A stretch of 64,000 nucleotides of DNA from Clostridium_AD frigoriphilum. Its GTDB lineage: Bacteria; Bacillota; Clostridia; Clostridiales; Clostridiaceae. The stretch lies in assembly GCF_036541405.1 (NCBI RefSeq), contig NZ_JAZHFS010000002.1, positions 124,001 to 188,000 on the forward strand, read 5' to 3'. A program made the translations under genes and the position numbers. The notes below the pieces were generated by a model. That model saw only the letters and a list, made by a program, of their open reading frames with translations, was not told the origin of the DNA and did not search any database. Positions 8,350 through 17,516 of the stretch are shown here, piece by piece (the first letter of the stretch is position 1; each line of letters starts with the position of its first letter).

Positions 8350-10341
8350 TTATTTGCCTAGTAGTTTAAGTGCTTTACTTACAACATTTTCTGTTGTAAA
8401 TCCAAATTCTTTATATAAAATTTCAGCTTTACCTGAAGCTCCAAATCTATCAATTGAAATGATATCTCCGTCAAGTCCAACATATTTGTGCCAACCGAAG
8501 GAAGCAGCGGCTTCAATAGCGAGCCTTGTTCTAACGGATGATGGTAATATAGATTCCTTATACTCTTTTGATTGAGCGTCAAATAAATCTAAACATGGCA
8601 TACTTATAACTCTTGCTTTAATACCTTTATCATTTAATAATTTAGCACCTTCATAAATGAATTCTACTTCAGATCCAGAAGCCATTAAAATGATATCAGG
8701 CTTTTGACCAGGTGTTTCATAAGTTTTTAATACATATGCACCTTTTAAAGCTTCTATTGATGTTTCATCATATAAAGGAAGATTCTGCCTTGTTAGTATT
8801 AATGCGGTAGGCGTTGTCCTTGAATTCATTGCGGCATACCAACCAACAGCAGTTTCTCTTGAATCAGCTGGTCTAAATACATTAAAGTTTGGTAGAGCCC
8901 TTAAAGCTGCAAGTTGCTCTATTGGTTCATGAGTTGGACCGTCTTCACCAACAGCTATACTATCATGAGTTAACACATAAGTTACTGGTAGACCCATAAG
9001 TGCAGAAAGTCTCATTGCACCCTTCATATAATCACTAAATACGAAGAAAGTTGAAACAAAAGGTTTAAGACCCCCATGAACATATATACCATTTGCAATG
9101 GCAGCCATGGCATGCTCACGTACTCCAAAATGAAGGTTAGAACCATTTCTATCGCCTTTTGAGAAATCACCCATATCCTTCATATATGTTTTATTAGAAG
9201 GAGCAAGATCTGCAGAGCCACCTATAAAGTTTGGTACATATTTTGCTAATATATTTATTATAGCTCCAGAAGAGTTTCTTGTTGCTGCTTTGCCTTCAAA
9301 TTTCCATAATTCTTCAACTTTAAGTAAATCAACAGAAAGGTCACCACTCTGCCATACTTCATATTCTTTAGCGAGTTTAGGATTCTCTTTGCTATACTCA
9401 GCATAAAGTGTGTTCCAAGTTTCTTCTTTTTTGCTTAGTTTTGATTTTATGATTTCCATATGCTTAGTTACTTCATCTGGAACGGTAAATGGAGCAAGAT
9501 TCCAGCCCATACATTTTTTCATTTCAGTTATATTATCTTCACCAAGTGGTTCGCCATGTGCAGATGATGTGCCTTGCTTTTTAGCACAGCCAAATCCTAT
9601 AATAGTTTTGATTTTAATAAAGGTAGGTTTATTTAACTCAAGTTTTGCAGTTTCAATGGCTTTGCCTATTGCATCCATATCATTGCCATCTTCTACGTTT
9701 ATTACCTGCCATCCATAAGCTTCAAACCTTTTGCCTACATCTTCTGTGAAGGCAATATCTGTAGAGCCTTCTATAGATATGTTATTTGAGTCATACATTA
9801 AAATAAGTTTAGATAACCCTAGAGTACCTGCAAGGGATGCTGCTTCTCCAGAAATACCTTCCATATTATCTCCATCACCACATATAGCATATGTATAATG
9901 ATCTACAATAGCATGTTTTTTTGTATTGAATTTTGCTGCAAGATGACTTTCAGCTATTGCCATACCAACTGCATTAGCAATTCCTTGTCCAAGTGGACCT
10001 GTGGTAATTTCAACGCCGTTTGTATGACCATATTCAGGATGCCCGGGTGTTAAACTTCCAAATTGCCTAAAGTTCTTTAAATCTTCAATAGTTAGACCAT
10101 AACCGAAAAGATTAAGAAGTGAGTATTCAAGCATTGATCCATGACCTGCAGAGAGTACAAATCTATCTCTATCCTGCCATTTTGAATTGCTTGGATTATG
10201 TTTCATGTGGTTTGCCCATAATGTATATGCCATTGGTGCAACCCCAAGTGGAAGACCTGGATGGCCTGAATTTGCTTTTTGTATTGCCTCAGCTGATAAT
10301 ACTCTTATAGTATCTACTGTTAGTTGTTCAATTTTATTCAA
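8350..10341 (-). CDS. tkt: Transketolase
   Basis: This is full-length transketolase (663 aa), the thiamine-diphosphate enzyme that moves two-carbon ketol units between sugar phosphates in the pentose phosphate pathway. The N-terminal ThDP domain carries the substrate-binding segment ANSGHPGLPLG and the GDGDNMEGISGEAASLAG motif. The central pyrimidine domain carries FGVREHAMAAIANG and the conserved DSIAVGEDGPTHEP. The C-terminal domain ends in ASFGWHKYVGLDG. An AAGGAGG ribosome site precedes the ATG. It is monocistronic, between a pectin-type operon and a divergent sugar isomerase. It could be the housekeeping copy or a copy dedicated to pentoses released from plant polysaccharide; the sequence does not distinguish these. 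Confidence 0.97.
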   Translation of the reverse strand: MNKIEQLTVDTIRVLSAEAIQKANSGHPGLPLGVAPMAYTLWANHMKHNPSNSKWQDRDRFVLSAGHGSMLEYSLLNLFGYGLTIEDLKNFRQFGSLTPGHPEYGHTNGVEITTGPLGQGIANAVGMAIAESHLAAKFNTKKHAIVDHYTYAICGDGDNMEGISGEAASLAGTLGLSKLILMYDSNNISIEGSTDIAFTEDVGKRFEAYGWQVINVEDGNDMDAIGKAIETAKLELNKPTFIKIKTIIGFGCAKKQGTSSAHGEPLGEDNITEMKKCMGWNLAPFTVPDEVTKHMEIIKSKLSKKEETWNTLYAEYSKENPKLAKEYEVWQSGDLSVDLLKVEELWKFEGKAATRNSSGAIINILAKYVPNFIGGSADLAPSNKTYMKDMGDFSKGDRNGSNLHFGVREHAMAAIANGIYVHGGLKPFVSTFFVFSDYMKGAMRLSALMGLPVTYVLTHDSIAVGEDGPTHEPIEQLAALRALPNFNVFRPADSRETAVGWYAAMNSRTTPTALILTRQNLPLYDETSIEALKGAYVLKTYETPGQKPDIILMASGSEVEFIYEGAKLLNDKGIKARVISMPCLDLFDAQSKEYKESILPSSVRTRLAIEAAASFGWHKYVGLDGDIISIDRFGASGKAEILYKEFGFTTENVVSKALKLLGK

Positions 10342-10527
10342 TGTAAATTCCTCCTTATGGTTTTTAATTTCTATATTTATTTAAATTATTTGTAAAGATG
10401 TATGTCTTATATTCATTTTATCACAAACAAATATATATATGAAGCAAACTTGACTAAATTAGCAGTATAATAAATGTATATGATTAAATTTTAAAGAATG
10501 TGATAAAAAAAATGGAGGCGAAAAATT

Positions 10528-11364
10528 TTGATAATAGGTGGAAGAGCTCATGATTTTGGAAAATTACCAGTTGCGCAGCTTGCAGCGAAAGTATCAAAGC
10601 AGGGTTATTCATATGTTCAATTGGCTTTAAGTAAAGCGATATATGGAATAGATTGTAGTTTTGGTAAGTTAAGTCCAGGCCTTGGGAACTATATTAGGGA
10701 TAGTTTTAAAAAAGAAAATGTTCAGATTGCTGTTTTAGGTTGTTATATAAATCATATACACCCGGATATCCCAAAAAGAAGGGCCGAGATTGATAGGTTT
10801 AAGGAACATATAAGATTTGCTAGAGATTTTGGATGTAGTATAGTTGGAACAGAAACTGGAACTTTAAAGGTTGATGGCTTAAGTGATTATGATAACGAGT
10901 CAGAATCAGCTTTTGAAACTTTAATTGAAAGTTTAAAAGAGCTTATATGTGAAGCTGAAAAATTTGGAGTTATAGTTGGAATTGAGGGAGGAAAAAATGA
11001 GGTTGTATCTACGCCTCAAAGAATGAGAAGAGTCCTAGATTTGATTCCGTCAAATAATTTACAAGTTATATACGATCCAACTAATTATATATCAATATTA
11101 AACTTTAAGGATCAAAATGATCTTATTAAAGATGCCTTTAATTTATTTGGTGATAGAATGGTAGTTTTGCATGCAAAGGATTTTGTAGTTCGCAATGATA
11201 AAATAAATATTGTAGCTGCGGGCAAGGGAAATTTAAATTATGAGTTGATACTGAAACTGATTAAGGAGAGAAAACCATTTATAAATATTTTGCTTGAGGA
11301 TATTAAAGAAGTGGATATGGATGGAAGTATTAAGTTTATTGAACAACTTTATAATAGAGTATAA
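10528..11364 (+). CDS. Sugar phosphate isomerase/epimerase family TIM barrel
   Basis: This cytoplasmic protein of 278 aa belongs to the xylose isomerase-like TIM-barrel superfamily (AP_endonuc_2 fold), which includes sugar epimerases, isomerases and dehydratases. Likely metal ligands are the Glu of VGIEGG, Asp of IYDPTNY, His of VLHAKDF and Glu of ILLEDI. The start is TTG at 10528, well spaced from the GGAGG at 10514-10518. It is transcribed divergently from transketolase and stands alone before a terminator. Placement in a pectin locus suggests a role in uronate or pentose catabolism, but the substrate cannot be named. Confidence 0.8.
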   Translation: MIIGGRAHDFGKLPVAQLAAKVSKQGYSYVQLALSKAIYGIDCSFGKLSPGLGNYIRDSFKKENVQIAVLGCYINHIHPDIPKRRAEIDRFKEHIRFARDFGCSIVGTETGTLKVDGLSDYDNESESAFETLIESLKELICEAEKFGVIVGIEGGKNEVVSTPQRMRRVLDLIPSNNLQVIYDPTNYISILNFKDQNDLIKDAFNLFGDRMVVLHAKDFVVRNDKINIVAAGKGNLNYELILKLIKERKPFINILLEDIKEVDMDGSIKFIEQLYNRV

Positions 11365-11384
11365 TAAAAAAATACGAAATTTAA

Positions 11385-11420
11385 GGGGCAGTTTATTACT
11401 AAATAGTAATAAGCTGCCCC
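11385..11420. terminator. Bidirectional terminator
   Basis: GGGGCAGTTTATTACT pairs with AGTAATAAGCTGCCCC around a four-base loop (one G-T pair), flanked by A/T tracts. It separates the convergent isomerase-like gene and the DUF624 gene. Confidence 0.88.
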
Positions 11421-11425
11421 TATTA

Positions 11426-12151
11426 TTAGAGATTTTCTAGTTTAGGTTTATCAGTATTTAGTTTTAGTTTGTTTTCAATTTCTAATAATACATTTTTTTG
11501 ATAATACATTATTAAATAACAAACAATACTTGATATGAATAGTAATATAAAGGTAGAGACTTTAAAAAATACAAAGCCTACAATTAAAAAACTTGAAAGA
11601 CATAAAAGTGTAACATTGAATTTTCGAATGGTATAGTATGCTGCTGTTTTAAAAATATCTTTCCAGCCTAAATAAAATCTTGAGATTATTGGGAATACAT
11701 ACAGATTTATTGAAAAAACAAAAACTATTATGACAAAAACGGAAACTGTTAATGGTTTTGGGTAAGCATTTGCAATAAAATATTTAATATCAATAGAGAG
11801 TATGCATAGTAGCATTATTTCTAAAGCACCGAAAAATAAAGATTGAATAAAATTGGTTTTATAAGCTTTAAAAAAATCCTTTGTAATATTTATATCTTTT
11901 TCACGTATAAGTTTGCCCATCACACTAAATAAAGCTGTTGCTGCAGGTGCTATAGGAATACAACATACAATCAGGATAGAAGTAAACCCTTGTGGGATTT
12001 TATTTGTTCCAATAGAAAAAAGTATAATGAACATAATAACTAATGGAATATTAAGAAGTAGAAAGTAAAAATTACCTAGGAGGAACCAAAATATATAATT
12101 AGTTATTGTGTAGAAAGGTCCCTCACCAAATTCTCTTTTTGATTTAGCCAT
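11426..12151 (-). CDS. DUF624 (YesL-like) membrane protein
   Basis: This integral membrane protein (241 aa) of the DUF624/YesL family has about five or six hydrophobic segments, starting FWFLLGNFYFLLLNIPLVIMF. Family members are regularly found in YesM/YesN and LplABC oligosaccharide-import clusters of Bacillus and Clostridium, but no biochemical function is established. The N-terminal FGEGPFYTITNYIFWF and central RFYLGWKDIFKTA segments fit the family. A GGAGG ribosome site precedes the start. It is encoded alone, opposite to the exporter gene. Confidence 0.8.
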   Translation of the reverse strand: MAKSKREFGEGPFYTITNYIFWFLLGNFYFLLLNIPLVIMFIILFSIGTNKIPQGFTSILIVCCIPIAPAATALFSVMGKLIREKDINITKDFFKAYKTNFIQSLFFGALEIMLLCILSIDIKYFIANAYPKPLTVSVFVIIVFVFSINLYVFPIISRFYLGWKDIFKTAAYYTIRKFNVTLLCLSSFLIVGFVFFKVSTFILLFISSIVCYLIMYYQKNVLLEIENKLKLNTDKPKLENL

Positions 12152-12371
12152 TTTTTTCCTCCAACTGCATTATAAAATGCATTTATGTAAATTATTATAA
12201 TAATTAAATTGTTTTATAGTCAATTAAAATGTAACACAAAAGGAGTTAAATGCAAATAGGTAGAAGTTATAAAAAAGACAAATAGATTTTGGTGCTTTCT
12301 ACATATTAACATAATAGATGGTAATAGTAAGGTAAAATTTTCATTTAATTGATAAAAAAATGCTGGATATA

Positions 12372-12400
12372 TTGTCGTAAATGTTTAATAGTGGTATAAT
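12372..12400 (+). promoter_or_regulatory. Sigma-A-type promoter for the exporter-esterase-pectinesterase genes
   Basis: TTGTCG at 12372-12377 and TATAAT at 12395-12400 are separated by exactly 17 bases. The predicted start would be near 12407, about 50 bases before the exporter ATG. Confidence 0.6.
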
Positions 12401-12427
12401 TTAGGCTAAATGACAACGGTTACGACA
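12373..12427. promoter_or_regulatory. Operator candidate: split inverted repeat TGTCGTAA / TTACGACA
   Basis: TGTCGTAA (12373-12380) overlaps the -35 box and its exact reverse complement TTACGACA (12420-12427) lies just past the predicted transcription start, placing the promoter between two half-sites. The right half lies within AACGGTTACGACA, which shares ten bases with another intergenic site at 41103-41112. Confidence 0.4.
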
Positions 12428-12457
12428 CAGCAAAAGAAGTGGTAGGAAGGTGCATAA

Positions 12458-14245
12458 ATGGATGATATTAATGGACATGATTTAGAATTTGAGACACTGC
12501 TCAAAGAACAAAATATATATAAAAATAAACCCGTCAAAACATTAGCATATTTATATAAAGATAATATTTCAAAATTACTTTTATCTTTTTTATTTTTTAT
12601 TATTAAGCATTTACCAACTTGGGTAATGCCAATTATAACAGCAAATGTTATTGATATTGTAAGTAGTCCAGCAAGGCATAACTTAAAAGGTTTATGGATT
12701 AATTTAATAATAGCATCTTTATTAATTATTCAAAATGTTCCAAGTAATATATTATATACAAAATATTTCAGCCAAGCATTAAGATGTGTAGAAGCGGAAC
12801 TTAGGAGTAAGTTAGTAAGAAAATTGCAAATATTATCAATTTCTTATCATAAACAATTAAAATCAGGAAAGATTCAATCTAAGGTATTAAGAGATGTAGA
12901 GGCAATTACGGTACTGTCAAGGCAGATTTTTAATGGGTTTGTACCAACAATTCTTAATATTGTTGTAGCTCTTACGATTACATTAACAAAGAGTTTTACC
13001 GTGGCAATATTTTTTATGTTGTCTATGCCAGTTTCTTTCTTTATTATAAAACACTTTAGAAAGAATATAAGAAAAACCAATAGGGATTTCCGTAAAGAAA
13101 TTGAAGAAATGTCTGCAAATGTGGCAGAAATGGTGGAACTTGTTCCTATTACAAGGGCACATGGACTTGAGGATGTAGAAATCACTAGAATGGATAAACA
13201 ATTAGAAAAAGTAAGACATAGCGGATATAATTTGGATATTATAACTGCATTTTTAGGAGCATCAGGTTGGGCAATATTTCAAGTTTTTCAAGTTGGATGT
13301 CTTGCATTTACAGGTTACCTAGCGTACAAAGGTAAAATCACGGTTGGAGATGTTGTGTTATATCAAAGTTATTTTTCATCTATATTAAATCAGGTTTCTA
13401 GTTTAATTAATGTATACCCAGATATAGTGAAAGGATTTGAATCAATAGAGTCAGTTGGAGAAATTTTATTATCCGAGGATATTGAAGATAATAAAGGAAA
13501 AAAGAAGCTCACAAATGTTAAAGGTGATTTTGATTTTAAAGGTGTAGAATTTAATTATGAAACCTCAGAAAAGCCAGTATTAAAGGACTTTAATCTTAAG
13601 GTGAAGGCTGGAGAATGTATAGCTTTTGTAGGTGAATCAGGGGCAGGTAAAACCACAATATTAAATTTGATTATAGGGTTTAATAAAGCTTCAAAAGGAA
13701 AGTTATTAATTGATGGCATGGATATGGCCGAAATAGATTTACGTAGTTACAGAAGCAATATAGCTGTAGTGCCTCAGAATACAATCTTGTTCTCAGGTAC
13801 TATTAGAAGCAACATTACTTATGGACTTACCAATATATGTGAGGAGGAGATTATAAAGGTAATAGAATCTGCAAATTTAACAGAGGTAATTGCTAAGTTA
13901 CCTAAAGGATTAAATACTTCTATAGGGGAACACGGAGGGATGTTATCCGGGGGTCAAAGACAACGTATTGCTATAGCAAGGGCTTTAATTCGAAATCCAC
14001 AAATAATTGTTTTGGATGAAGCTACCTCAGCACTAGACAATATTTCGGAACTTCATGTGCAAAAAGCTATGAAAAATCTAGTAAAAGATCGTACAACGTT
14101 TATAGTAGCACATAGACTTTCTACCATAAGAGATGCGGACCGTATAGTTGTTATGAATAATGGAAGATGTGTGGAATGTGGGACTTACGCCGAATTAATA
14201 AATTTAAAGGGAGAATTTTATAATTTAAAAAAATTACAGGGATAA
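12458..14245 (+). CDS. ABC exporter, fused permease and ATPase (MsbA type)
   Basis: This half-transporter of 595 aa has an N-terminal six-helix ABC exporter membrane domain (about 30-330) and a C-terminal nucleotide-binding domain. Walker A GESGAGKTT is near residue 391, the signature LSGGQRQR near 496, and an intact Walker B with catalytic Glu (VLDEATSALD) near 516-525. All catalytic elements are present, so it probably works as a homodimer. It is the first gene after a clear promoter and is followed 25 bases later by an esterase and then a pectin methylesterase. An exporter in a pectin-use operon is unexpected; it may expel a toxic intermediate or release product. The substrate is unknown. 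Confidence 0.92.
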   Translation: MDDINGHDLEFETLLKEQNIYKNKPVKTLAYLYKDNISKLLLSFLFFIIKHLPTWVMPIITANVIDIVSSPARHNLKGLWINLIIASLLIIQNVPSNILYTKYFSQALRCVEAELRSKLVRKLQILSISYHKQLKSGKIQSKVLRDVEAITVLSRQIFNGFVPTILNIVVALTITLTKSFTVAIFFMLSMPVSFFIIKHFRKNIRKTNRDFRKEIEEMSANVAEMVELVPITRAHGLEDVEITRMDKQLEKVRHSGYNLDIITAFLGASGWAIFQVFQVGCLAFTGYLAYKGKITVGDVVLYQSYFSSILNQVSSLINVYPDIVKGFESIESVGEILLSEDIEDNKGKKKLTNVKGDFDFKGVEFNYETSEKPVLKDFNLKVKAGECIAFVGESGAGKTTILNLIIGFNKASKGKLLIDGMDMAEIDLRSYRSNIAVVPQNTILFSGTIRSNITYGLTNICEEEIIKVIESANLTEVIAKLPKGLNTSIGEHGGMLSGGQRQRIAIARALIRNPQIIVLDEATSALDNISELHVQKAMKNLVKDRTTFIVAHRLSTIRDADRIVVMNNGRCVECGTYAELINLKGEFYNLKKLQG

Positions 14246-14270
14246 ATATCAAAAGAAAGTAGGGTAATTT

Positions 14271-15350
14271 ATGCTAAAAGAAGAAAAATATTTTACAATC
14301 AGCAATCATTTAAAAGAATTTTATTCTCAAAAATCTAAAAAATTAGGATTTATAGCAGAAAATATTTTGGAATATGGATTATGGAAAACTGAGTTAAAAA
14401 CAAAACTTAAAGAAATATTGGGAATGAATAGTATGATGTCATGTGAACTTAAACCAGAAATAGTAGAGTCAAAAAATTTTGAAGGTTACAGGCGAGATAA
14501 AGCTATTATTCAAACAGAGCCAGGAGTTTGGATGCCTATTTATATACTGATTCCTGATGGAATTAAGCTAAATGAAAAGAGAGCTTGTGTTATTGCACCT
14601 CATGGACATGGAGGAGGCGGTAAGGATTCAATTGTAGGAAAAATTGATACTCCGGGCATCAAAGAAAGCATAGATAAATATAACTATGATTATGGTTTGA
14701 AATTTGTGAGGCAAGGGTATGTGGTGTTTTGTAGTGATGCAAGAGGATCAGGTGAAAGAAGAGAAGATAAGCATCAAGGCACAGATATAAAAGCAATTAT
14801 GAGTACTTCTTGTAATGATATAAATAATGTTGCTATTAGCATAGGGCAAACTTTGGTCGGTATGATGACCTGGGACCTTATGAGGCTTATAGATTACATC
14901 GAAACTCTTAGTTATTGCGATAGCTCAAAAATAGCATGTTGTGGATTTTCAGGAGGAGGACTGCAAGCATTATGGTTATCAGCAATAGACGAGAGAATAA
15001 CTTGTAGCGTTGTTAGTGGTTATTTTTATGGATTTAAAGATTCTATATTAAATACACATTTATGTGGATGTAATTTTGTACCAAGGCTTTGGGAGTATAT
15101 AGAACTTGGTGATTTAGCAGCTTTAATTGCACCGAATCCACTTTTAATTGAAAGTGGTACTAAGGATAAACTTAATGGCGCAAGGGGAATTGTTAATGCT
15201 ATACAGCAGGTGGATATAACTAGAAAGGCATATAATATATTTAATAAAAAAAATAATATATATCATCATATATTTGATGGTCCTCATATGTGGAACGGAG
15301 AGAAAACATATGATTTTGTTAATAAGTGGCGAGAGGGGTTTGACATATGA
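14271..15350 (+). CDS. Alpha/beta-hydrolase, acetylesterase-like (Abhydrolase_7 / dienelactone hydrolase type)
   Basis: This 359-aa alpha/beta-hydrolase has no signal peptide. The oxyanion-side motif APHGHGGGGKDS lies at 109-120, the nucleophile is Ser227 in CCGFSGGG, the likely acid is Asp299 in SGTKDKL and the likely base is His339 in GPHMWNG. It resembles putative acetylxylan esterase/dienelactone hydrolase-like proteins of carbohydrate loci. Its stop overlaps the start of the pectin methylesterase gene by ATGA, so the two are translationally coupled; it most plausibly removes acetyl groups from imported pectin oligomers. Another ester substrate is possible. Confidence 0.78.
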   Translation: MLKEEKYFTISNHLKEFYSQKSKKLGFIAENILEYGLWKTELKTKLKEILGMNSMMSCELKPEIVESKNFEGYRRDKAIIQTEPGVWMPIYILIPDGIKLNEKRACVIAPHGHGGGGKDSIVGKIDTPGIKESIDKYNYDYGLKFVRQGYVVFCSDARGSGERREDKHQGTDIKAIMSTSCNDINNVAISIGQTLVGMMTWDLMRLIDYIETLSYCDSSKIACCGFSGGGLQALWLSAIDERITCSVVSGYFYGFKDSILNTHLCGCNFVPRLWEYIELGDLAALIAPNPLLIESGTKDKLNGARGIVNAIQQVDITRKAYNIFNKKNNIYHHIFDGPHMWNGEKTYDFVNKWREGFDI

Positions 15351-16318
15351 TAGTATCAAAGGATGAAAGTGGAGATTTTAAGACGGTTCAAGATGCAATA
15401 AATTCTATACCTAAGACAAATAAAGAAAAAATTATTATAAATATTAAAAATGGAATATATAAAGAAAAGATATACATTAATGTAGATAATGTAGTTCTTT
15501 TAGGTGAAAGTAAATCTAATACAATATTAACCTATGATGATTATGCATATAAGGAGTCTCTAAGCGGAGAAAAGATGGGTACTTTTAATTCATTTTCTAC
15601 TTTCGTAGGGGGAGATAATTTTTGCGCACAAAATATAACTTTTGAAAATTCATCTGGTAGCGGAGATATATATGGTCAGGCAGTCGCTATTTATGTGGAT
15701 GGTGACAAAGCTAAGTTTAAGAACTGTAGTTTTATTGGATGTCAGGACACTATATTTACAGGACCTTTACCACCAAAACCAAAGGAAGGTGATTGGTTTG
15801 GCGGGCCTAAAGATCGAGCACCAAGAAGGCCTGTACGCCAGTATTATGAAGATTGTTATATTAGAGGTGACATAGATTTTATTTTTGGATCTGCTACAGC
15901 TGTGTTTAATCGAAGCGAAATATTCTCAAATAATAGGGAACGCGAGGTAAATGGATATATAACTGCAGCATCTACAATTGAAGGAGAAAGGTTTGGATAT
16001 ATATTTATAAATTGCAAGTTACTAAGTGATGCTGCACCTAATTCCGTTTATTTAGGAAGGCCTTGGAGGGATTATGCTAAAACTGCTTTTATAAATTGTT
16101 TTATGGGAGAACATATTATAGGAGAAGGGTGGCATAATTGGGATCGCAAGGTCACTGAGCAAGCGGCTAGTTACGAGGAATATAACAGTTCAGGTCCTGG
16201 GGGAAAACTGGATAATAGGGCTACATGGGCAAAAGTATTAAGTGACGAGGAAGTTAAAGATTATAATATAGATAATATACTTGGCCATGATTTTAATTAT
16301 GAATTTTATAAAAGCTAG
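15347..16318 (+). CDS. Pectin methylesterase (CE8), cytoplasmic form
   Basis: This carbohydrate esterase family 8 enzyme removes methyl esters from homogalacturonan. Active-site elements are visible: Gln111 in YGQAVAI, Gln133-Asp134 in GCQDTIF, the nucleophilic Asp in GDIDFIFG (about 177) and Arg238 with Trp240 in YLGRPWRDY. No signal peptide is present (the protein begins MIVSKDESGDFKTVQ), so it should act on imported methylated oligogalacturonides. A proline- and glycine-rich insertion of about 20 residues (about 138-163) lies between the QDT motif and the YYEDC strand. The start overlaps the esterase stop by four bases. A terminator follows. Confidence 0.93.
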   Translation: MIVSKDESGDFKTVQDAINSIPKTNKEKIIINIKNGIYKEKIYINVDNVVLLGESKSNTILTYDDYAYKESLSGEKMGTFNSFSTFVGGDNFCAQNITFENSSGSGDIYGQAVAIYVDGDKAKFKNCSFIGCQDTIFTGPLPPKPKEGDWFGGPKDRAPRRPVRQYYEDCYIRGDIDFIFGSATAVFNRSEIFSNNREREVNGYITAASTIEGERFGYIFINCKLLSDAAPNSVYLGRPWRDYAKTAFINCFMGEHIIGEGWHNWDRKVTEQAASYEEYNSSGPGGKLDNRATWAKVLSDEEVKDYNIDNILGHDFNYEFYKS

Positions 16319-16338
16319 CAAAATAAATTGCTAGCTTT
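16310..16338. terminator. Terminator after pectin methylesterase
   Basis: AAAGCTAGCA pairs with TGCTAGCTTT around an eight- or nine-base loop, overlapping the end of the gene and followed by a T-rich stretch. It may act in both directions. Confidence 0.7.
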
Positions 16339-16373
16339 ACTGTTTTATTTATTAATAATTTTATAATGCTTCT

Positions 16374-17462
16374 CTAATTTAGAATTTCCATCTCTGCCGC
16401 AGCAAGGATAAAGGCCCCAATCCCCTTTGCATCATTTGTAACAATTGGTTCACTTATATAGTACTCATATGTACCGTCTCTTTTAGTTGCGCCACCAAGT
16501 CCAGCTACAGCGCAGGTTTTGTTTAAATTCACTAGGCCATCTTTTGTAACCATAATAAATTCATCAACAATGTTTTTATATGTTGTTTTTGCAATATCAA
16601 CCCATTTTTTTGGTATATAACCTTTGTTTGATCCTTTTGCAATAGCATATAATATCATGCATGATGCAGAGGCCTCTATATAGTTACCTTTTAGGGTTCC
16701 TTTATCTAATACTTGGTACCAAAGTCCTGTTTTTTCATCGCGAACTTTAAGAAGAGCTTCTAGTACTTCATTTAAAATTTCGATTATTCTAGCTCTATCC
16801 TTATGGGTTTCTGGTAGGTAGTCTAATACATCAACTATAGACATGACATACCAACCCATTGAACGACCCCAAAAGTTTTTAGAAAGGCCTGTTTCTTTGT
16901 TACACCAGGGCTGAACTTTCTTTTCATCCCATGCATGATATAACAATCCAGTTGCAGGATCTTTTGCGTGACGTTCACATATTAAAAATTGTTTTGTAAC
17001 ATCATCAAATTCAGAAGTTTCACCAAATTCTTTTATAAACTCAGCATAAAAGGGTGAACCCATGTAAAGGCCATCTAACCAGATTTGATAAGGATAGATT
17101 TGCTTATGCCAGAATGCTCCTTCACTAGTTCTTGGGTGATTTCTTAATTGCTCTCTTAATAGAAAAGCAGCTTTTTTATATTTCTCAAGTCCTGTTTCCT
17201 TATAAAGAAGAAATAAAAGTTTTCCATTGTTTACGTGATCTATATTATATTCAGTAACACTATATTTTCTAATATCACCAGTTTCATCAATAAAAAAGTC
17301 CATATTTTTTTTAATAAAATCAAAGTATTTTTTGTCCTTAGTTATTTTCCATAATAACTCGATACCTTTAAAAATAACACCATTATCATACTCCCATTTA
17401 CCATTAAACTCTGGAGTTCGAATCATAACGGAATCAGTCATCCTAGCGGCCCAATTTTCCAT
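16374..17462 (-). CDS. GH105 unsaturated rhamnogalacturonyl/galacturonyl hydrolase (YteR/YesR-like)
   Basis: This intracellular glycoside hydrolase of family 88/105 removes the unsaturated uronic acid from the non-reducing end of pectin-lyase products. The (alpha/alpha)6-barrel motif YQIWLDGLYMGSPF carries the catalytic Asp (about residue 130), and NFWGRSMGWYVM is also characteristic. No signal peptide is seen. The start is the ATG at 17462, eight bases after GAGGGG; the in-frame GTG at 17471 would leave no spacing. It is the last gene of the LplABC-type operon. Since no pectate or rhamnogalacturonan lyase is encoded in this window, its unsaturated substrate must be made by enzymes encoded elsewhere. 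Confidence 0.92.
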   Translation of the reverse strand: MENWAARMTDSVMIRTPEFNGKWEYDNGVIFKGIELLWKITKDKKYFDFIKKNMDFFIDETGDIRKYSVTEYNIDHVNNGKLLFLLYKETGLEKYKKAAFLLREQLRNHPRTSEGAFWHKQIYPYQIWLDGLYMGSPFYAEFIKEFGETSEFDDVTKQFLICERHAKDPATGLLYHAWDEKKVQPWCNKETGLSKNFWGRSMGWYVMSIVDVLDYLPETHKDRARIIEILNEVLEALLKVRDEKTGLWYQVLDKGTLKGNYIEASASCMILYAIAKGSNKGYIPKKWVDIAKTTYKNIVDEFIMVTKDGLVNLNKTCAVAGLGGATKRDGTYEYYISEPIVTNDAKGIGAFILAAAEMEILN

Positions 17463-17516
17463 TTGTAACACCCCTCGATTTTATTTTTAGCTTTTTTTAC
17501 TATTAAATTAATGTAA

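Larger units (their letters stand above)
12152..12457. other. Intergenic region between divergent DUF624 and exporter genes
   Basis: This 306-base spacer holds a good promoter reading right and an inverted repeat around it, both listed separately. The left half is AT-rich and no other gene or RNA was recognised in it. Confidence 0.6.

Noticed and set aside
9410..9718. Plus-strand open frame inside the transketolase gene
   Set aside because: It is the complement of conserved transketolase sequence and has no start signals or recognisable product.
10450..10471. TTGACT and TATAAT between transketolase and the isomerase-like gene as a promoter
   Set aside because: Only ten bases separate the boxes, which is too short for RNA polymerase.
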